Shown here in pieces: positions 40,838 through 52,507 of a stretch of DNA of 64,000 bases. A program made the translations under genes and the position numbers. Position 1 is the first letter of the stretch. Each line of letters starts with the position of its first letter. Origin of the DNA: Trissonchulus latispiculum (lineage: Eukaryota; Nematoda; Enoplea; Enoplida; Ironidae); NCBI GenBank assembly GCA_030248195.1, contig JASAND010023846.1:1-64000 (forward strand), in the 5' to 3' direction. The notes beneath the pieces are model-generated. The model was not told the origin of the DNA. It ran no database searches and worked only from the letters and a program-made list of their open reading frames with translations.

Positions 40838-43592
40838 AACAGTATATAATACATAAGAATATGACAGCAGGCATACTCGATGTATTATCAGCTTGATACA
40901 TCCTACGTACGCTAACGGCTGACCCCTCTGTAGGGAATATACATATCCCCTTACAAATATCCATGTTATGTGTGTACGCTCATTGCAGCCTTTTCGCCTA
41001 GCTAGTCACTGGCTTGACGCCATCTGTTTGACTAGTTAGTCGGGGAAAGGTTGGGTGTGTTGGGCGTCCCCACTATTGGGTATTTCCTACTGGGAGGGTA
41101 GGTGTTTACTTCCTATTGGTTGGGGGGAATTCCCAAGCCCCGCCCACCTGGGGGGTCTCTCTAAAATTCCCCACAACACGTTGGTTGTCACTTTTCTGTC
41201 TTGCCGAATAGTCGGGTCTCCCCAACTATTCTCTGCGCTCCCCCCGCTTGCAACCCACTCCGCTCCTGCAGGTACGTTGGCCAGCGGGCCGTATTTACTG
41301 TGTGTGTTTACTGTGCGTCTCTGTTAGCTTAGTGTACCGGCCTTGCGTCTATATTATATCCTATAATAAATATTCTTTGTATTTGTTCCATCTAAGGCTA
41401 GTTAGGGTTAGTCTAGGTAGCATACGTAGTAATTTATAGATCTATTATCTATTGGCGAGGCTTCCCCAGGACTGGCTCTCCCCAAGCCAGGTGTGTTATC
41501 CATTGAGGGTGCAATCCTAGTAGTGGCTTGCACTGTTTATTCGGCATTCCCGCTACATTAGTCCGCCAGGAGAACGAGCCCATTCTGCTCTGATCTTTGA
41601 TTTGATCTCTTCATCTGAAGAAATAGAACCTTGCGTTCGAATGGAACTTGATTTCCTGGACTTACCTGGGTTCCGAATCTGAATTTCCTGACCAGATCTG
41701 ATCTCATCAATTGAAGAGACTGAACCTTAGCGTTCGTTTGATTTGCGCCATCTACGTATCTACGTGCCTACCTACGATTTTCCCTAGCCTTAAACGGCAA
41801 GTCTAAAGCGCCTGGCTTTTCCTGGGGTGTAAGTTTTTGGCCTCATACGTACCTTATTGATTTTTTCTCCCCCCCCCTTAAGTTTTCTGAGCGTATCAGA
41901 CACACCAAGCCTTAACGGCCAGTGACCTTTTTCTCAATTCTGTTAGGCCTGTGTTTGTTTACTTAGGCGGAGTGTGTGTCTAGTGTACGTACGTGTTACA
42001 TTAGTCTGCTTGTGCTAGGCTGTCTTTCTCTTTATAATTGGGGTATACGTTGAGATAGTATAGGGACATTTTTCTGGGACTTTAAGATAGGTATAATTTT
42101 TCTTTAATTTACCGTTATTTTAACTTTTATAATAATTTTTTCTCTCGTGTTATTTTAACTGTATTTTCACCTTTTGTACCTGTCTAATTTTATTTTCTCT
42201 TTCAGGTTAATTTGTCCCTAATTTTACAATAATTATTCATTAATTTCCTCGTATACCTTAATTTCAATAATTTTCTTTTCAAATTTGGGTACGTACGTAT
42301 ATAACTTACTTGTCTTTTTCAAGATATTTTCAGCTCAGAAGAACTTTTTCTATGGAGAATATCACTGAACGTCGGGCATCAAAACGTCTTCAGGAAAAGG
42401 CATTGCGCCATGACACTACGAATACAAGAAGGCATGGGACATGTGATTCTACCTGTTGTGAAGTACTATGCTTGTACCTCTATAATAAACTAATGTCGGA
42501 CTTCAGTAAAGATTGCAAGTAAGAGTTCAGTGTGTGACATCCAATCCTAGCCAATTGAGAGAAGATGCGAGAGTGCCGTAAGACTAGCGAGTAGAATCAA
42601 AGGATAATTATTTGCGAGCCCTAAGCGACCGTCCCTAAACCTAGTAGACTTAAGTACCGCTAGACTTTACTAAACCAGACACAAAATACTCATTCTAACT
42701 TTGAAATAATTACACAAGATTGATACAAAGACACAAAGGAGCACGATAAGTGAAAATGAACACACGCGGGAGGGCGTTACCCACTCCCCGAAACCTAAAC
42801 CTAGCCCAACAATTCTCACCCCCAAAAAGATCAAAGACCGCCAACCTTGTTGACACACCGACTACAACTGAACTCAGCCTGCACTTTCTCTCTCTTATAT
42901 ACACTTTGTGCTACTGGCGTAGCTAGCCCAAAAAGAAATCATCTTTATCATTCATGAATAAGACAAATGTCAAAATGGCTCCAAGTTGTACAATTTCATC
43001 AAATAGAATATATTTTACACCACACGTATAAAGATAGCGCTACACATAATTTTCAATGCTGCGCTGCTGCGCAGCTAGCTACTAGTGCCCTAATGGGTAA
43101 TATCCCACACTGTGTAAGTTGCCCGTCCATGCGGCCTAAGTCAAATTGTGTTCACGGGGCGCCCTCCAAACGAGTAAGTAAGGTAAAGGGGCGCCCCCGA
43201 GCAGATTCGTTGCCTTCGAAGCAGGTCTTGACGACCGAAATGGTTCATAATGATGAAGAAGAATCCACTGAAGAACGTCATCCGTCAGATGCATCAAATG
43301 GATCATTTGCATGCGTCAAAATTCTCGCCGCAGAAAGCTAACCTTTAGTACCCCACAACGGGCTAGTTTGTGCACGCTAAGCTAACCCGGTGTAGGTGAC
43401 AACTGGTCAGCTAGCCTTAGCTTAGTCTAACTGGCTGTGAGGTACACCAGGCCAGTCAGCTAGCAGAAGACCGACCCCTTGTAGCTTACACCAGGCTAGT
43501 GAAGCTAACCCAGTGTCGGGCACATTATGCTAGCTGTCATTTGACAATTAACTGGGTGTAAGCTATCCGCTCGGGCCAGCAGGTCTGTCGAT
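40838..43592. other. Element 2 leader region / unassigned sequence
   Basis: It begins with a copy of the TACATAAT...ACGCTAACGGC repeat (40838-40920), then GC-richer sequence with AATAAA at 41363. Two short frames might be leader exons: 42343-42468 (MENITERRASKRLQEKALRH, basic) and 43081-43341 (basic then acidic). The second contains a strong donor-like GTAAGTAAGGTAAAG at 43174. 43340-43570 is rich in GCTAACC/GCTAGC motifs. No gag-like ORF, CCHC knuckle or major homology region is seen. Confidence 0.4.
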
Positions 43593-46500
43593 TTGGGCCG
43601 CTCCAATCCGACCTATAAAGATGCAGATAGGACTAGATCCAGGAATAGCTTCCAGGATTGTCGCATTCCCAGAACGATGAGGGGTCAGTCAGGCCGACCG
43701 GGCAACATGGGAGTAGCACAGGACTTACTTCCCTGCCCTCCGCCTGGGCCTCCTCTAAGTGAATATGAGGCAGGAATGCAATTCGCTGAATGGCAGGATC
43801 AATTGGCAGTGACCCTTAAGCAGCTAAGTAGTGAGATTTCCGTCTTGGCCCAAAAGCAGCAGAAAGCGGACGCTGTGGCTGCCACGGCCGAAAGACTTCC
43901 GCCGAAACCACAGGAGCAGGGTTTAGGTAAAAAACCTACCAAACCGTCGAAGAAGTCTCGATCCCGGAAATCTGCTGGGAAGCTTAGTGTTCCGCTACTT
44001 CGTCATCGTGACCCCACTAAGTCGGTGTCTCTCAGTAAAGCAGCTGAGGTCCAGACCGATTCTCCGGTAGGTCTGTCCAGGGTTGAGACTAGAAAGAAGT
44101 CTAGACGACGTGACTCCGATTCTGATTCAGATTCATCCACATTGACCGAGAGTGAGCTTAAATTTCTTAGGCGGTTCCTTAGAGACATCAGAAAGAGGGA
44201 GCGTCAGAGGGAGAAACAGTTGGAGAGGCGCGCGCATGCTGAGGCTGAGCATAAGAAACGGGTGAGGGAAAGAAGAACTCTTTGGGAGTCCAGGATGCAG
44301 CGGCTGCAGGCCAAGTACCCCCTTCACCTCGACGCCAAGTCAGTTTCTTTAGTCGCCCGGCGCATTCGTAAGCGGACCAAGTCTGCTCCGCCCGGAGCTC
44401 GGGGAGAAAACGGGACCTCATCGGCCCGACAGAGGCCTGGTAAAAGGTTCGGTAGGTCAGTATCCCCCCTCGAACCGCGGGTACGAATGCCATCCTTGCC
44501 CAGAAGTTCCCGTTCTGGCGTTTCGGCTCGATCGATATCGAACCATTCTAGTTCTTCCTCTCTATCATGGGTTCTAGTCTTGGTAGGATTGCTCATTTTC
44601 TGCCCTATTCTCGGTATGGGTTCCCCAGGATCTGCCTCGCGGAATACGTTCGCTAGTAAAATCCAGGGTATGAACTCCATGATTTCCACAGAATGGGGGG
44701 TGGCCCTATCCCCCAAGGGCTTAGCTGTCACTTATCAGAAAACTGAATATGTTCCTCTACTGATACATTTCCGGATGCCGGATCCCCCTCAGACTGACAC
44801 TGCAGCCGCGTGGGAACTGTTCTGCAATATGTGTGTGCAGGGAGCCACCGCTGTTTTCACGGACGACACGGCTAGCTGTGAGAAGTGCCAAGACTGGGCT
44901 AAGGAGGGATCCCCCCAGAAATGTCCGCATCAGGAGTTTCTACAAAACCATATAGAGGAAATTAAGGAGGAATATCACGAGATGTATGGTGATATCCTCA
45001 ACACTAGGTATTATGTCCAGATCATGAAAACTATTTGTGGCAAGAGCCCTCTTCTCTGTGATCAGACCTCCACAGGATATAAGGACTACAATGAGTCGCT
45101 GTACACGGATGATGGCTTCCGTAGTGTCCACACTGAGTTACCTACGGGAAAGAGGGGAAAACGAGGTATTTTCTCCGTAGCTTTTGCAGCCATAAAAGGA
45201 GCTTTGGGAATAGGAGGACTGAGTGCTTCCATTGCAAACTCGATGCACATTAGCCGTCTACAGGACAAGGTTAGCGCTATCATTAGGGCCAGTCAGAAGT
45301 TGGATTCCCAGATCGCCGAGCATCAGATCGCATTTGAGAAATTGACTGAGGCGAATGAGCAAATATATGCTTTCCTGCATCATGCTATGAAGCAGCTGAC
45401 CGACGTCATCAACTCTGCTAGGTGTGAGGCGTATTTGTACACTAGGTACGTTCATCACAGTTTGATCGTAGCTAACTTCCGCAACGCCCTAAAACATAGT
45501 ATAGATAGTGTCATGCAGGCCGGGTTAGATGGTAAAATATCCCCGAGCCTCATCAACCTGAAGATCCTTCGAGACATTGTGCATAATCATGTTCAGCTGA
45601 ACAGTTCCGTTCTCCGGGAAGAACCTAGCCTGGTTTATCGTTTCGGGAAGATTTACCCAGTACAAATCGATCTTCGACGACTGATATTCGGATTCATTTT
45701 GGAAGTACCTGTACCGTCCTATCAAGAGATTCGCCCGCTGTATGAGGTCAGTAATGTAGGGTATAACGCTCTTGGAGCACGAAGCCATATGAAGGCTCCC
45801 CTACCTAGATACATTCAGCAGCTGAGTCCGGCTGAAGATGGTGGATTTTCCGAAGTGATGTTGCACGAATGTCGCTCCTCCGTCGGGTTATGGCTTTGTG
45901 AGCCTAGTGCTTATGTGACTTCTCCGCAGTCCGTCTGCCTTAGGGCAATAGTGTCTCCTCAGCTGACTTACATTGATCAGTGTCAGCAGCATATGCTGGT
46001 GAAGGCCTTATCCTCGGACACCGAGTATGCCTCCATACCTGCTGGAATCCTGATTAGGACTAGTCATCCCGAGATTCTGCTGACTCAGACGCCACAGTTA
46101 CAGCACGTAGCTCACGCCGAGAGGGTTCGAGTTCCTGACAATGGTGTAGTCTGGTTGGAACATGGACGATACAACCACATTATCGTAGGTAATTTGGTCC
46201 TGACCAGCGCCATTGAGACGGTCCAACACACTGTCGAGATTAATTCGGGAACTAAGCCCTATAAGGCCCCGAAGCTAGACATCATTCCGTTGCGGTATAC
46301 GGACCTGGCCAGAGCTGAATATGAGAATACCATGGCCAAGAATGTCATTCGGAAGTATCATGACCATGAGTCCCTTGTCATTGAAGAGCTGAGTCTTGAC
46401 ATGAAGACCACGTTCATAATTACCTTTATCGTTGTAGCAGTTGTGATCCTCTGTGTTGTTTGGTTCGCCCCCTGTCTAGGGCCGGCTAGGGAAGGATTAG

Positions 46501-49500
46501 AAGATGCGGGGAGAACTTGCTGCGAGTGGCTCGCGAACTGCATTAGTCGGTATTGTGCCCGGGAGCCTCCTCCTTCAGCTTCATCTCCGGACGTTAGGTC
46601 TCCTCTTCGAAAATCCGCCCGCAAGACTAAATTTGCGGCACATTTCAGTGACGATGAGGATGAATCCTCCGAGGTGGCTGGTCCTTCTACTGGCAGGGAC
46701 CGGAATAGGGACGCCGCTGTAAGCTTTCAGCAAGCCTCCTATAAGAACGAGGGTCTAGATTCCTTTGAGTCTATTCAGATGGGAACCCCCACCAAGCGGC
46801 GTTCTCACAACGATTCAGGGTCTAGCAGACGAACGTCGAGTCGCAACCGTAGTTTAGATCGGTCTTTGTCCCCTCACAATCGGAACAAGATAGTGGATCT
46901 AGGAGATCCTCTGGCAGCTACCGTTTCCTTGCCTCCGAAGCGGCACTCGCTGGCCTATGATCCCAATTCGGTTGTCTATTTTGTCTCTGCTTCTCCCATG
47001 TTGATTGATTTGAAGGTGTATGACACAGTCCTTACTGCCTTGTTGGACACAGGGGCCAACATTACTCTCATCTCTCAGCAGGCTGTAGATAAGTACCGAT
47101 TGCCAACTCGTCCACTGGCTGAGTCCAAGTGGAGCGTGTCTGCTACGGGACACCGAATACCGATTTCTGAACGAGTGGTCACGACGTTCACTTTCCCAGG
47201 GTGCCCTGCTCATCCGCCAGTTCCTCACACCTTCTACGTTAGTTCCACTTCGCCGCAGGATATCCTTCTCGGCACTGACTTCTTGTCTCGTTTTGATGCC
47301 TCCTTTGATCTTGATATCCATAATAATGAGATTCGGATAAATTCGCATTCACCTCCTGGACGGTTCGTCTTGCCGATTTCCACTCCTCAGCATCCTCTTG
47401 ACTCCTTGTATCGGGTTTCCATGATTGACGACTTTGAGTTGCCTCCATTCTCCCGGGCCATCATTAACGCCATGGTTGAGATTCCCCCAGACGTTGAGCT
47501 GGGTGTGGAAGGCGATTTCGAGCCTCACCCCGATAAGTTTGAGGCTGCACAGAATCCTGCACAACCAATCTCTTGCATGCCCGCGCGGGTCCGGCTCGAC
47601 GACAAGATCATCCTTGTTTGCGTCGAAAACTACTCTGGACAGCCAGTTAAGTTGCATGCTAGGGAGTCGTTAGGTACTGTGCGCCCGGACGTTCCCACGG
47701 AAGACAAGGAGGACTTTAAGAGACACGCCTACGGGTGTTACTATGTTCGGACACCGGGTAATGGCGTCTTGCAGTTGAATCAGGTATTGTCGGAACCTGA
47801 CGGTATTGCCCAAGGTTATCGCTCTGTCTCTGCACGAGAAGGTCTTAGGACTCTGGCTGATTTGCCTGAGTGCTTTAAGGAACTGCCTAAGCCGTCTTCG
47901 GAGCTGTCGCCCACTGAGATGGATCAGTTCGTTCGAAGCCTAACTAGAAATGAGCAAGCCTTTTCTCATCATCCTTTTGATGTAGGCAAATGTTCCGTCT
48001 TTAAGGCATCGATCAACACGGGAGCTCATGCTCCGATCTATTCTCCTCCGTATAGGCTGCCTGTTCATCTTCGTGATGTTCTGTTGGAAGAGTTGAAAGA
48101 AATGTTGAAACATGGATTTATTCGGCCATCTCAGAGTCCGTGGGCCTCTCCCATGTTATACGTTCCTAAACCTAATGGGAAGTGGAGACTCTGTGTAGAT
48201 TTCCGTCGAATAAATAAGATTTCTCAGCCGGACATTTACCCTCTTCCTCGTATTGATGATGTACTTGCCGCCTTGAAGGGTGCGCGCTATTTCAGTACGT
48301 TAGATTTGAATAAGGGTTTTAATCAGATTGAGTTAGACGAGGAATCTAGGTCTAAGGCTGCTTTCAATACCTTCCACGGGCAGTTCGAGTACAATGTTCT
48401 TCCTTTCGGGCTGAAGTCCGCCCCTGGTAATTTCCAGCGGTGCATGGAGCGAGTCTTGGGTGACTTGCAGTGGAAACGGTGCATCATTTATATAGACGAC
48501 ATCCTCATTTTCTCGCGAACTTTCAAGGAGCATTTAGACATTATGCAAGAAATCTTCGATCGCCTGCAAGCCGCAGATTTGAAGCTCAATACCGAGAAAT
48601 GTAGCTTCCTGCAGAAGGAAGTCAAGTATCTAGGGCATATCATCTCTCCTCGAGGCGTTGAGCCTTTGGCTGATAGAGTAAAAGCCATTGACGAGTTCGC
48701 AGTTCCCTCCACCCTGAAGGAGGTTGAAAGCTTCCTCGGCATGTGCGCCTATTACGCCAAGTTCATTAAGGGTTTCGCTTCGCTTGCTAATCCACTGTAT
48801 CAGCTGAAGAAGAAGGAAACTAAGTTCAAATGGACCTCACAATGCCAGACGGCTTTTCAGGATTTGAAGGACGCCTTACGAAACGCTCCAGTGCTTGCTC
48901 ATCCGGATATTGAGAAGCCTTTTGTTCTTCATACAGATGCTTCCGATCTAGGTTTAGGAGTAGTTCTTTCGCAAATCCAGGAGGACGGCAAGGAACACCC
49001 TGTGGCCTATGCTGCTCGGTCCCTTCGCAAGCATGAGAAGCATTATAGCACCCACGACAAGGAGTGTTTAGCAATTAAGTTTGGTATCCAGCATTTTCGG
49101 CACTTTCTTTATGGCGGGCCTCCATTTACCGTTGTCACAGACCATTCTGCTTTGAGATGGCTTATGTCGGCCCCTCCCGAGAATTCCAGACTGGCCCGCT
49201 GGAGAGTAGAATTTAGTGAGTATACTTTTGATATTAAGCACCGGCCAGGGAAAGCGAACAAGAATGCCGATGGGTTATCCAGGAACCCTTTGTTTCGGGA
49301 TATAGCTGGGCCTAAGCCTGTGACTCCTCTGAATGTTAGAGTGGTCACTCCCCCGGTGACTGCTGAGGTCGCCGATCAGATTGTTGGTGTAGTTAACTGC
49401 GTGTTGGATCCGGCCAATCAGGCCAAAGCACGACCTGCTCAGGTTTTTGCCATCCGTACTAGGTCCCAAAGTAGGGCTCGGCATAGCTTGGATGATGTTG

Positions 49501-51914
49501 TTGAGCAAATGCACTCTATCAACCTGCATGAACTTTCCCAGGCTGAGGCCTCGGAGGCTGTCGGGAGTGTCATGGCCCCTCAAGTTGGAGCCAACCTCGA
49601 ACAAGCCATCCCTACAGAAGGTGAACTGCAGGACCTGGGAATCCAGGCTGTAGATGTAGCATCCGTCTCCGACGTTTCTCCGGTGGAAGCTGATGCCCGA
49701 AACGTGGATCAGGAATCCATTACCACAACTGGTAGTTGGGATTCCAAGTTATGGATTGCCTCTCCCCCGCCTGAGGGTGGAGAAAAAGCACAGGAAGTGC
49801 GAAATGACCTGCCTGTAGAGGAGCCACTGTACTTGACCAGTACAATTTGGGAACGCCTAATCGAACAGCAGAAAGCTGATGTTTTCTTCGCTGCCATTAG
49901 GGAGTACCTGGAGAACGATGTGTTACCTCTGAACTTCACCCGCGCGGTCAAAATAGCCGCCGCTGCTCAGGACTTCATCATGGAAGATGATATCCTGTAT
50001 AGGTTACAGAAAACGCGTGAAGAGACCAGAAAGCAGTTAGCAGTTCCATTGCCTTTAAGGGATCACGTGCTCTTAGCAGCCCATGACAGTCCACTCGCTG
50101 GACACCTTGGCATTTCTCGTACTCATTCCAGAGTTTTGAATAACTACTGGTGGCCCTCCCTGTGGGCCTCAGTTCGGGATTGGGTCAATACTTGTCGGAT
50201 TTGTATGGAGCATAAGAATCCTCCTAGGCGTAAGAACGCACATCTTCATACGATTCCAGCTACTGAGCCTTTTGACCGCATCCATGTGGATATCATGGAT
50301 TTCCGAAGGCCTTCGGTTCATGGACATCGTTACGTGGTCTCTTTCATTGACTCGTTCTCTAAGTACGCCATAGCTGTTCCCATTCGAGTTGCTTCCGCCT
50401 TGGTTGTCGCTTATACTTTTGTTGAGCATGTTCTTCTGAAATTCGGCGCTCCGCGCAAACTGGTTAGTGATCAAGGTCCTCAGTTCATTTCAGCTCTCAA
50501 TAAGGCCATCTGCAAATTGGCTGATGTTAAGAAGGTAGAAACTACTAAGTATAATCCGTCGAGTAACGGTCAGGTTGAGAGATGGCATCGGACCCTGAAA
50601 CACATGCTGAGAACAGCGGTCCAGGAACATATAGACTGGGATCGAATGGTTCCCTACTGCACCTTCGCCTATAATACTAGTGTTCATGCCTCCACTGGTG
50701 ATACGCCCTTTTACCTCTCGCATGGGTGGGATCCTACGTTGCCCAATAGCTATCAGCTTTTGAAACCAGGAGAATTCCATAGAGTTCCCGACTATGTAGC
50801 CCAGGTCTCTGAGGGTTTAAGGAAAGCTTGGAAGCTGGCTCGTGACCACATCCAGGCTGCCCAGATTTCCCAGGAAAGAAACTACAACCGTGGTGTTAGG
50901 CAGATAGCCTTCCTCCCAGGAGATTTGGTCATGGTAGCTGTGCCTCGAAGACAGCACCCGGGAGGCCTTAGCCACAAGTTTCTTCCCTCGTATAGTGGAC
51001 CTTACCGCATTATTAGTGTAAATGCGCCAGTGGCTCATATTAGGATGGCCAATAACCGTAAGGCGAATATACATGCAGTGAATTTCCGCCGGTTGAAGCC
51101 GGCCCAGGTTCCACATGTCCTGCCCACGGATCGAGACGACCCTATGGAGGACATCCTGGACGGTGAGCCGCATGTGGCCAAGGAGCTGGATGACGAGGCT
51201 GTCTCTATGCAGGCACAGAGGCCGGCCTCCCCGGACATTCGGCAATCGTTTGATGATATCCTCGCCGAGACCGAGGAAGACGTAGAACTGATAGCTGAGG
51301 CTCCTGTCCAGTTGAATTGGGTCCCTGTAGATAATGACTGGTTGATCGTCCAGGCTGAACGATTAGGAGATCCTTACATAGGCCATCACCAGCATCTAGC
51401 TGATTGGGGCTCTGAACAGGCCCTGACCTACCCTACTCTTGTTCAAAACGTACAAGGGGATGGGAATTGTTTCTACCGGGTACTGTCGCATGTTCTGTAC
51501 TATACGGAACATGAATACCAAAAGATTAGGGAGTTCATGTACAGATACCTGACCACACAGCCCGGCGTGCTACAAAACATGCTGGGGCATGAGCCGAACT
51601 ATGATCCAGAAAGCCTATTGGTGGACAAAAAGTATGCCACTGAGATGGAAATCCTTTTAGCGTCGGCCATGTTCAACTCACCGATTTTTACCTACACTAA
51701 TCCTCGGAACAACTACTGGACCTGGCAGGGATTCCGGCCGGGGATGCTGGGTACAGACCCGATTCCGGACCCTAGGACGATCTACATATGGCACGTTAAC
51801 CGGGATCATTATATGTACGTCATGGATATTGAGAAGGGACCTATGAGAAAGTTCCACCCGGGACTGCCGGAGGTTATTGAAACCTTTGGCACAGCTTTTC
51901 GTCGTCGTCATTAG
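43593..51914 (+). CDS. env-pol: Element 2: envelope-Pol-OTU fusion polyprotein (2773 aa)
   Basis: One open frame. Residues 1-320 are basic with a Glu/Arg-rich helix (~185-250). A hydrophobic signal/anchor follows at ~321-341, then an envelope-like ectodomain: Cys-rich first subunit, polybasic GKRGKRG (~517-523), a Gly/Ala-rich fusion-peptide-like segment (~524-548), heptad-rich helix and further Cys. A transmembrane helix lies at ~939-960, then an acidic tail. Next come a retropepsin (LLDTGANITLIS ~1149), RT (YIDD ~1632), RNase H (HTDASDLG ~1777), an H2C2 integrase (~2163-2210) with D, D, E near 2230, 2292 and 2325, and an OTU domain (GDGNCFYRVL ~2620, His in NRDHYMYV ~2732). The ectodomain order matches the baculovirus-F/errantivirus envelope class. 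An ATG at 43678, four bases after an AG acceptor (CATTCCCAG), may be the real start. The topology implies Pol on the cytosolic side of a membrane-inserted precursor. Gag is not seen. Confidence 0.85.
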   Translation: MGRSNPTYKDADRTRSRNSFQDCRIPRTMRGQSGRPGNMGVAQDLLPCPPPGPPLSEYEAGMQFAEWQDQLAVTLKQLSSEISVLAQKQQKADAVAATAERLPPKPQEQGLGKKPTKPSKKSRSRKSAGKLSVPLLRHRDPTKSVSLSKAAEVQTDSPVGLSRVETRKKSRRRDSDSDSDSSTLTESELKFLRRFLRDIRKRERQREKQLERRAHAEAEHKKRVRERRTLWESRMQRLQAKYPLHLDAKSVSLVARRIRKRTKSAPPGARGENGTSSARQRPGKRFGRSVSPLEPRVRMPSLPRSSRSGVSARSISNHSSSSSLSWVLVLVGLLIFCPILGMGSPGSASRNTFASKIQGMNSMISTEWGVALSPKGLAVTYQKTEYVPLLIHFRMPDPPQTDTAAAWELFCNMCVQGATAVFTDDTASCEKCQDWAKEGSPQKCPHQEFLQNHIEEIKEEYHEMYGDILNTRYYVQIMKTICGKSPLLCDQTSTGYKDYNESLYTDDGFRSVHTELPTGKRGKRGIFSVAFAAIKGALGIGGLSASIANSMHISRLQDKVSAIIRASQKLDSQIAEHQIAFEKLTEANEQIYAFLHHAMKQLTDVINSARCEAYLYTRYVHHSLIVANFRNALKHSIDSVMQAGLDGKISPSLINLKILRDIVHNHVQLNSSVLREEPSLVYRFGKIYPVQIDLRRLIFGFILEVPVPSYQEIRPLYEVSNVGYNALGARSHMKAPLPRYIQQLSPAEDGGFSEVMLHECRSSVGLWLCEPSAYVTSPQSVCLRAIVSPQLTYIDQCQQHMLVKALSSDTEYASIPAGILIRTSHPEILLTQTPQLQHVAHAERVRVPDNGVVWLEHGRYNHIIVGNLVLTSAIETVQHTVEINSGTKPYKAPKLDIIPLRYTDLARAEYENTMAKNVIRKYHDHESLVIEELSLDMKTTFIITFIVVAVVILCVVWFAPCLGPAREGLEDAGRTCCEWLANCISRYCAREPPPSASSPDVRSPLRKSARKTKFAAHFSDDEDESSEVAGPSTGRDRNRDAAVSFQQASYKNEGLDSFESIQMGTPTKRRSHNDSGSSRRTSSRNRSLDRSLSPHNRNKIVDLGDPLAATVSLPPKRHSLAYDPNSVVYFVSASPMLIDLKVYDTVLTALLDTGANITLISQQAVDKYRLPTRPLAESKWSVSATGHRIPISERVVTTFTFPGCPAHPPVPHTFYVSSTSPQDILLGTDFLSRFDASFDLDIHNNEIRINSHSPPGRFVLPISTPQHPLDSLYRVSMIDDFELPPFSRAIINAMVEIPPDVELGVEGDFEPHPDKFEAAQNPAQPISCMPARVRLDDKIILVCVENYSGQPVKLHARESLGTVRPDVPTEDKEDFKRHAYGCYYVRTPGNGVLQLNQVLSEPDGIAQGYRSVSAREGLRTLADLPECFKELPKPSSELSPTEMDQFVRSLTRNEQAFSHHPFDVGKCSVFKASINTGAHAPIYSPPYRLPVHLRDVLLEELKEMLKHGFIRPSQSPWASPMLYVPKPNGKWRLCVDFRRINKISQPDIYPLPRIDDVLAALKGARYFSTLDLNKGFNQIELDEESRSKAAFNTFHGQFEYNVLPFGLKSAPGNFQRCMERVLGDLQWKRCIIYIDDILIFSRTFKEHLDIMQEIFDRLQAADLKLNTEKCSFLQKEVKYLGHIISPRGVEPLADRVKAIDEFAVPSTLKEVESFLGMCAYYAKFIKGFASLANPLYQLKKKETKFKWTSQCQTAFQDLKDALRNAPVLAHPDIEKPFVLHTDASDLGLGVVLSQIQEDGKEHPVAYAARSLRKHEKHYSTHDKECLAIKFGIQHFRHFLYGGPPFTVVTDHSALRWLMSAPPENSRLARWRVEFSEYTFDIKHRPGKANKNADGLSRNPLFRDIAGPKPVTPLNVRVVTPPVTAEVADQIVGVVNCVLDPANQAKARPAQVFAIRTRSQSRARHSLDDVVEQMHSINLHELSQAEASEAVGSVMAPQVGANLEQAIPTEGELQDLGIQAVDVASVSDVSPVEADARNVDQESITTTGSWDSKLWIASPPPEGGEKAQEVRNDLPVEEPLYLTSTIWERLIEQQKADVFFAAIREYLENDVLPLNFTRAVKIAAAAQDFIMEDDILYRLQKTREETRKQLAVPLPLRDHVLLAAHDSPLAGHLGISRTHSRVLNNYWWPSLWASVRDWVNTCRICMEHKNPPRRKNAHLHTIPATEPFDRIHVDIMDFRRPSVHGHRYVVSFIDSFSKYAIAVPIRVASALVVAYTFVEHVLLKFGAPRKLVSDQGPQFISALNKAICKLADVKKVETTKYNPSSNGQVERWHRTLKHMLRTAVQEHIDWDRMVPYCTFAYNTSVHASTGDTPFYLSHGWDPTLPNSYQLLKPGEFHRVPDYVAQVSEGLRKAWKLARDHIQAAQISQERNYNRGVRQIAFLPGDLVMVAVPRRQHPGGLSHKFLPSYSGPYRIISVNAPVAHIRMANNRKANIHAVNFRRLKPAQVPHVLPTDRDDPMEDILDGEPHVAKELDDEAVSMQAQRPASPDIRQSFDDILAETEEDVELIAEAPVQLNWVPVDNDWLIVQAERLGDPYIGHHQHLADWGSEQALTYPTLVQNVQGDGNCFYRVLSHVLYYTEHEYQKIREFMYRYLTTQPGVLQNMLGHEPNYDPESLLVDKKYATEMEILLASAMFNSPIFTYTNPRNNYWTWQGFRPGMLGTDPIPDPRTIYIWHVNRDHYMYVMDIEKGPMRKFHPGLPEVIETFGTAFRRRH

Positions 51915-52507
51915 CCTGTGATAATTGCTTATTTGTAAAGATTAGGTAGGTAGTATTGGTGTTTGGAATGTGGTAACGGGTAGAAAAGCGTGTTCAATTG
52001 TGTTAAGAGATCTTTCAACTTGCTTACTCCCTGAACCGTTCAATTTCGAGTATGAAGACGTTTCGTGCCTGTAAAAGATGAATTATTGCGTTCAATTCAA
52101 AACCCCAGCTTGTTAACCTAAAATGATCCTCCTCAACTCTCATCCTAAGATTCTCTGTTAAACTATTACAATACATAATAACTGCCCTTTCCCACAGTAC
52201 AAACATCATCTGGTGTATAGTTCTTCCTTCCGTTGTAAATAGGCCTTTGAAGCTAACATATATCTGCAAGTAATCTCTTGAAACTATGTGCATAAGTGTG
52301 TAAACGACCCTAAGTGTAGCCAGTCGTGCCAAAGTCGTCGGAAAATAGTTAGCCCCTCCCAACAGTCGCTAGCCCCATGACTACCTCTGAGAAGGCGCAG
52401 TCAAGGCCAGACTTCTGAGTAAGCAATAAACAGTTGTGATTAGCTGAGTCTAGTTCTCTGTAACGGCCTACAACTACTTTCGTTACTTTAGGTGAATTGA
52501 CACAGAA
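51915..52507. other. Element 2: spacer between polyprotein and NADAR ORF
   Basis: This ~590 bp has no plus-strand ORF. A pyrimidine-rich acceptor, ACTTTCGTTACTTTAG, ends at 52491, 16 bases before the NADAR ATG. Confidence 0.5.

Noticed and set aside
42310..42522. Basic ORF MSFSRYFQLRRTF... as a gag gene
   Set aside because: Only ~70 codons, no capsid or zinc-knuckle motif; kept only as a possible leader exon.
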